Positions 61,789 to 64,000 of a DNA stretch of 64,000 nt are shown piece after piece. The stretch's first letter is position 1, and each line of letters begins with the position of its first letter. The notes beneath the pieces are model-generated. The model was not told the DNA's origin. It did not search any database and was given only the letters and a program-made list of their open reading frames with translations. This DNA comes from Affinundibacterium seohonense. GTDB lineage: Bacteria > Pseudomonadota > Gammaproteobacteria > Burkholderiales > Burkholderiaceae_D. Where the stretch lies: positions 1 through 64,000 of the forward strand of contig NZ_JACOFW010000015.1 of the NCBI RefSeq assembly GCF_014284305.1, given 5' to 3'. The translations under genes and the position numbers were made by a program.

Positions 61789-61963
61789 CGTGATTTCGAA
61801 TGAACTTCCTAAACAGCTCGGCATTGTTTAAACATTATGAGTCGTTACAGAATCAAAGCAGCGTGCTATGAAACACGATGAGTTCAAGCCCCTTCGATGT
61901 CAATTGTCAGCCAACACTTATTAGTAAATAGAAAAAAGATATAAGAATTTTGTCGACATTTCC

Positions 61964-62001
61964 CAAAAAAATAGGCGTATGCCAAATTAGCCATACGCCT
62001 T
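61964..62001 (-). terminator. Intrinsic terminator of the terC-type gene
   Basis: Minus-strand AGGCGTATG pairs with CATACGCCT and is followed by ATTTTTTT, about 100 bases after the stop. A second inverted repeat (GAACTAGC at 62019-62026, GCTAGTTC at 62053-62060) lies between it and the gene. The remaining sequence between here and the metH promoter shows nothing else. Confidence 0.8.
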
Positions 62002-62098
62002 AAGGAGGGAACCGGTTTGAACTAGCTGACATTAAATTTGTTTATCAAGCTGGCTAGTTCTAAAAAATTACTTACTAATACTTTACCAACTTAGCTAC

Positions 62099-63055
62099 TT
62101 AACTCGCCTTCTTACGTGTCGCGATCAAGCTTGCGACGATGGAGCTGACCAAGATAGTACCGATGACCGTCAAAGAAATCGCTGTCGGCACATGCACCCA
62201 TTTCACGATCAACATCTTGACGCCAACGAACATCAACACTAATGCCAAGCCGAATTTCAATAAATGGAAGCGGTCAGCCATATCAGCAAGCAAGAAGTAC
62301 AAAGCACGCAAACCCATGATTGCAAAGATATTCGATGTGAATACAATAAACGGATCTGTCGTTACTGCAAAAATCGCTGGGATAGAATCCACTGCAAACA
62401 CCACGTCGGAAATTTCAATCAAAATCAGTACTAACAGTAATGGTGTGAAAACACGTTTGCCGTTTTGAATGATGCTGAATTTTTCTTCGTGGTATTCCTT
62501 GGTAAAAGGCAACAGCTTCTTGGCAAATTTCAAGACCGGATTCGCTTCCATGTCTGGCTCTTTTTCCGCAGCGACCATCATGCGCAAACCGGTAATGACA
62601 AGGAAAATACCGAAAATGTACAAGACCCAAGCAAACTGAGAGACAACCCAACTACCTGCCAAGATCATGATGACACGCATTACAATCGCGCCAAGTACGC
62701 CGTATAACAACACTTTGCGTTGATATTGCTCTGGTACGGCGAAGTGGCCGAAGATCATCAAGAAGACAAAGACGTTATCGACTGACAAAGATTTTTCGAT
62801 GACATAACCCGTCAAAAACTCCATAGCCTTAGCCATCGCAATCGTTTCACCGACAATATCCTTGAGATAAACATACATCCCAAAGTTGAACAGCAACGCT
62901 AATGACACCCACACCAGCGACCAGATCGCGGCTTCTTTCACACTGACTTTATGCGACTTCGAACCACCAAGTGCAAAAATATCGAGTGCCAACATACTAA
63001 GGACGAAGGCGATAAATGCCGCCCACATCCAGGGCTGAGCAACTGTTTCTAACAT
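62099..63055 (-). CDS. TerC/Alx family inner-membrane protein
   Basis: A 318-residue protein with about nine membrane segments. Family motifs are ALDIFALGG near residue 25, EKSLSVDNVFVFLMIF and, in the second half, EISDVVFAVDSIPAIFAVT. Acidic residues in these motifs are thought to bind a divalent metal. Members include manganese-exporting Alx and tellurium-resistance-linked TerC; metal export coupled to secreted-protein metallation is the likely role. No tellurite cluster is nearby. I looked for a yybP-ykoY manganese riboswitch in the 90-base gap to the upstream gene and saw only a hairpin. Confidence 0.9.
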   Translation of the reverse strand: MLETVAQPWMWAAFIAFVLSMLALDIFALGGSKSHKVSVKEAAIWSLVWVSLALLFNFGMYVYLKDIVGETIAMAKAMEFLTGYVIEKSLSVDNVFVFLMIFGHFAVPEQYQRKVLLYGVLGAIVMRVIMILAGSWVVSQFAWVLYIFGIFLVITGLRMMVAAEKEPDMEANPVLKFAKKLLPFTKEYHEEKFSIIQNGKRVFTPLLLVLILIEISDVVFAVDSIPAIFAVTTDPFIVFTSNIFAIMGLRALYFLLADMADRFHLLKFGLALVLMFVGVKMLIVKWVHVPTAISLTVIGTILVSSIVASLIATRKKAS

Positions 63056-63080
63056 AGGATTCTTTCAATCAAGGGAAGTT

Positions 63081-63103
63081 GGTGGGATGCGATTCATCCC
63101 ACC
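63081..63103. terminator. Perfect hairpin between the BAX-inhibitor and terC-type genes
   Basis: GGTGGGATG and CATCCCACC form a 9-bp perfect stem with a five-base loop. There is no T-run after it, so it may be a weak terminator, an RNA-processing site, or a control element in the terC-type leader. Confidence 0.5.
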
Positions 63104-63145
63104 GGCAAGACTATTCTAAGCAAAGCGCAATCAGGTGACTAGTGC

Positions 63146-63832
63146 TTATTCTTTTTCCATAAAACCTAAGATCTGCAACAAGCTGGTGAACAAGTTGAAA
63201 ATCGTGATGTACAAGCTGACCGTTGCCATGATGTAGTTGGTTTCACCACCGCGAATGATGTTACTAGTTTCGAACAAGATCATGCCCGACATTAACAACA
63301 CAAACGCTGCTGAAACAGCAATCGACAAAGCTGGGATCTCAAAGAACATCGCACCCAAGCCTGCAACAAATGCAACCAATACGCCAACCGCCAAAAAACC
63401 ACCCATGAAACTGAAATCACGTTTGCTAACTAACACGTAAGCAGACAAACCCATAAAAATCACAGCGGTCAAACCCATCGCGTTCATGACGATGCCGCTG
63501 CCGCCTGGCATGCCAAGGTAACGACTGATGATCGGACCTAAGGTCAAGCCCATGAAACCAGTTAAGGCGAATACGGACGCGATACCCCAAGCGCTATTAC
63601 GTAATTTCGCAGTTAAAAACAATAAGCCAAAATAACCAATCAGCGTGACGATAATGCCCATACTCGGCAATGCGAAAGCGATGCTGACACCAGCGGCAAT
63701 TGCGGAGAACAATAAAGTCATAGACAGCAACATGTAAGTGTTGCGCAGTACTTTATGTCCGCTGATCGCGCTGCTATCTACATAATCGACTGTTTGCGCC
63801 TCGCGCAAGGTGTTACGGTCTAAGATACTCAT
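63146..63832 (-). CDS. BAX inhibitor-1 / YccA family membrane protein
   Basis: A 228-residue protein with seven membrane segments and a short hydrophilic N-terminus (SILDRNTLREAQTVDYVDSS). The FALTGFMGLTLGPI and MSGMILFETSNIIRGGETNY motifs are diagnostic of the Bax1-I/YccA family, proposed pH-gated ion-leak proteins; YccA modulates FtsH. A GGAGAG ribosome binding site is directly before the ATG. It precedes the terC-type gene on the same strand with 90 bases between. Confidence 0.93.
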   Translation of the reverse strand: MSILDRNTLREAQTVDYVDSSAISGHKVLRNTYMLLSMTLLFSAIAAGVSIAFALPSMGIIVTLIGYFGLLFLTAKLRNSAWGIASVFALTGFMGLTLGPIISRYLGMPGGSGIVMNAMGLTAVIFMGLSAYVLVSKRDFSFMGGFLAVGVLVAFVAGLGAMFFEIPALSIAVSAAFVLLMSGMILFETSNIIRGGETNYIMATVSLYITIFNLFTSLLQILGFMEKE

Positions 63833-63979
63833 GGTGCTCTCCTAAAGATTCGGATGTAAAACGTTTCCCAATTTGGGCAGCGCAAGTGTAGGCCAGCGGT
63901 TAATTAAATAAAAGTCGAATATAATTGAAGAATAGATCGCAAAAATCGATGTATCAACAAGATAAACAAGGCAAATAGA

Positions 63980-64000
63980 ATGGCTAGTCTGAATTACAAA
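63980..64000 (+). CDS. Possible start of a gene truncated by the window end
   Basis: An ATG at 63980 with an AAGG-type ribosome binding site about eight bases upstream opens a frame (MASLNYK) that runs to the window edge. It is divergent from the BAX-inhibitor-family gene, a common layout for a new gene. Only seven codons are visible, so no product can be named. Confidence 0.3.

Noticed and set aside
63056-63145. yybP-ykoY manganese riboswitch before the terC-type gene
   Set aside because: The gap is only 90 bases and holds a single perfect hairpin without the conserved internal loops of that motif.

Overview
The window reads as chromosomal DNA of a Gram-negative betaproteobacterium, most likely order Burkholderiales, family Oxalobacteraceae (an Undibacterium-like organism). 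This is inferred from the dapF-DUF484-xerC gene order, the fused 1205-residue indolepyruvate ferredoxin oxidoreductase, a Burkholderiales-type general porin, the Coq7 hydroxylase of ubiquinone synthesis and the moderate base composition. No rRNA, tRNA, CRISPR array, prophage or complete insertion sequence was seen. Most of the window is ordinary, densely packed housekeeping and envelope sequence.

Layout. 1-10 kb: a DUF4304 protein, a class II glutamine amidotransferase, an exported M28 peptidase, a TonB-dependent siderophore receptor behind a Fur-box-like site, a hexose-6-phosphate mutarotase, a GIN-domain lipoprotein and a TraB/GumN-family protein with a small coupled partner. 10-21 kb: an APC amino-acid permease preceded by an overlapping 34-codon ORF, an amidohydrolase/CIA30 protein with a DesK/DesR-like two-component pair, then MCP-dapF-DUF484-xerC. 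21-30 kb: the indolepyruvate oxidoreductase, DUF423 and DUF1857 proteins, a bactofilin-like beta-helix protein, and an aspartokinase-like gene followed by a zinc-ribbon potassium channel. 29.8-34.9 kb: a co-directional three-gene cassette encoding an FHA-domain protein, a zinc-ribbon/SPFH-like coiled-coil protein and a SHOCT-linked Ser/Thr kinase. This is the best candidate for an undescribed system. 35-47 kb: a beta-propeller lipoprotein, a MarR regulator with a divergent TonB-like protein, small membrane proteins, a DEDD exonuclease, uvrD (apparently leaderless), coq7, a general porin and a CBM9/DUF5916 outer-membrane protein. 47-55 kb: a porin/periplasmic-binding-protein pair, a LysR regulator divergent from hpd and a VOC dioxygenase-like gene, a GAF-GAF-GGDEF-EAL protein and a GNAT acetyltransferase.

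55.6-57.4 kb carries no convincing gene. It holds two tandem copies of a roughly 0.8 kb unit. Each copy is an element with long inverted ends followed by a short REP-like palindrome. An orphan hypothetical gene follows, then metH (minus strand).

The metH leader contains a clear SAM-II riboswitch followed by an intrinsic terminator, so methionine synthase here is probably switched off by S-adenosylmethionine at the transcription level. TerC-family and BAX-inhibitor-family membrane proteins close the window. Starts were moved inward from the longest frame wherever that began at an unlikely TTG/GTG or where a signal peptide, domain edge or ribosome binding site pointed to a later codon.
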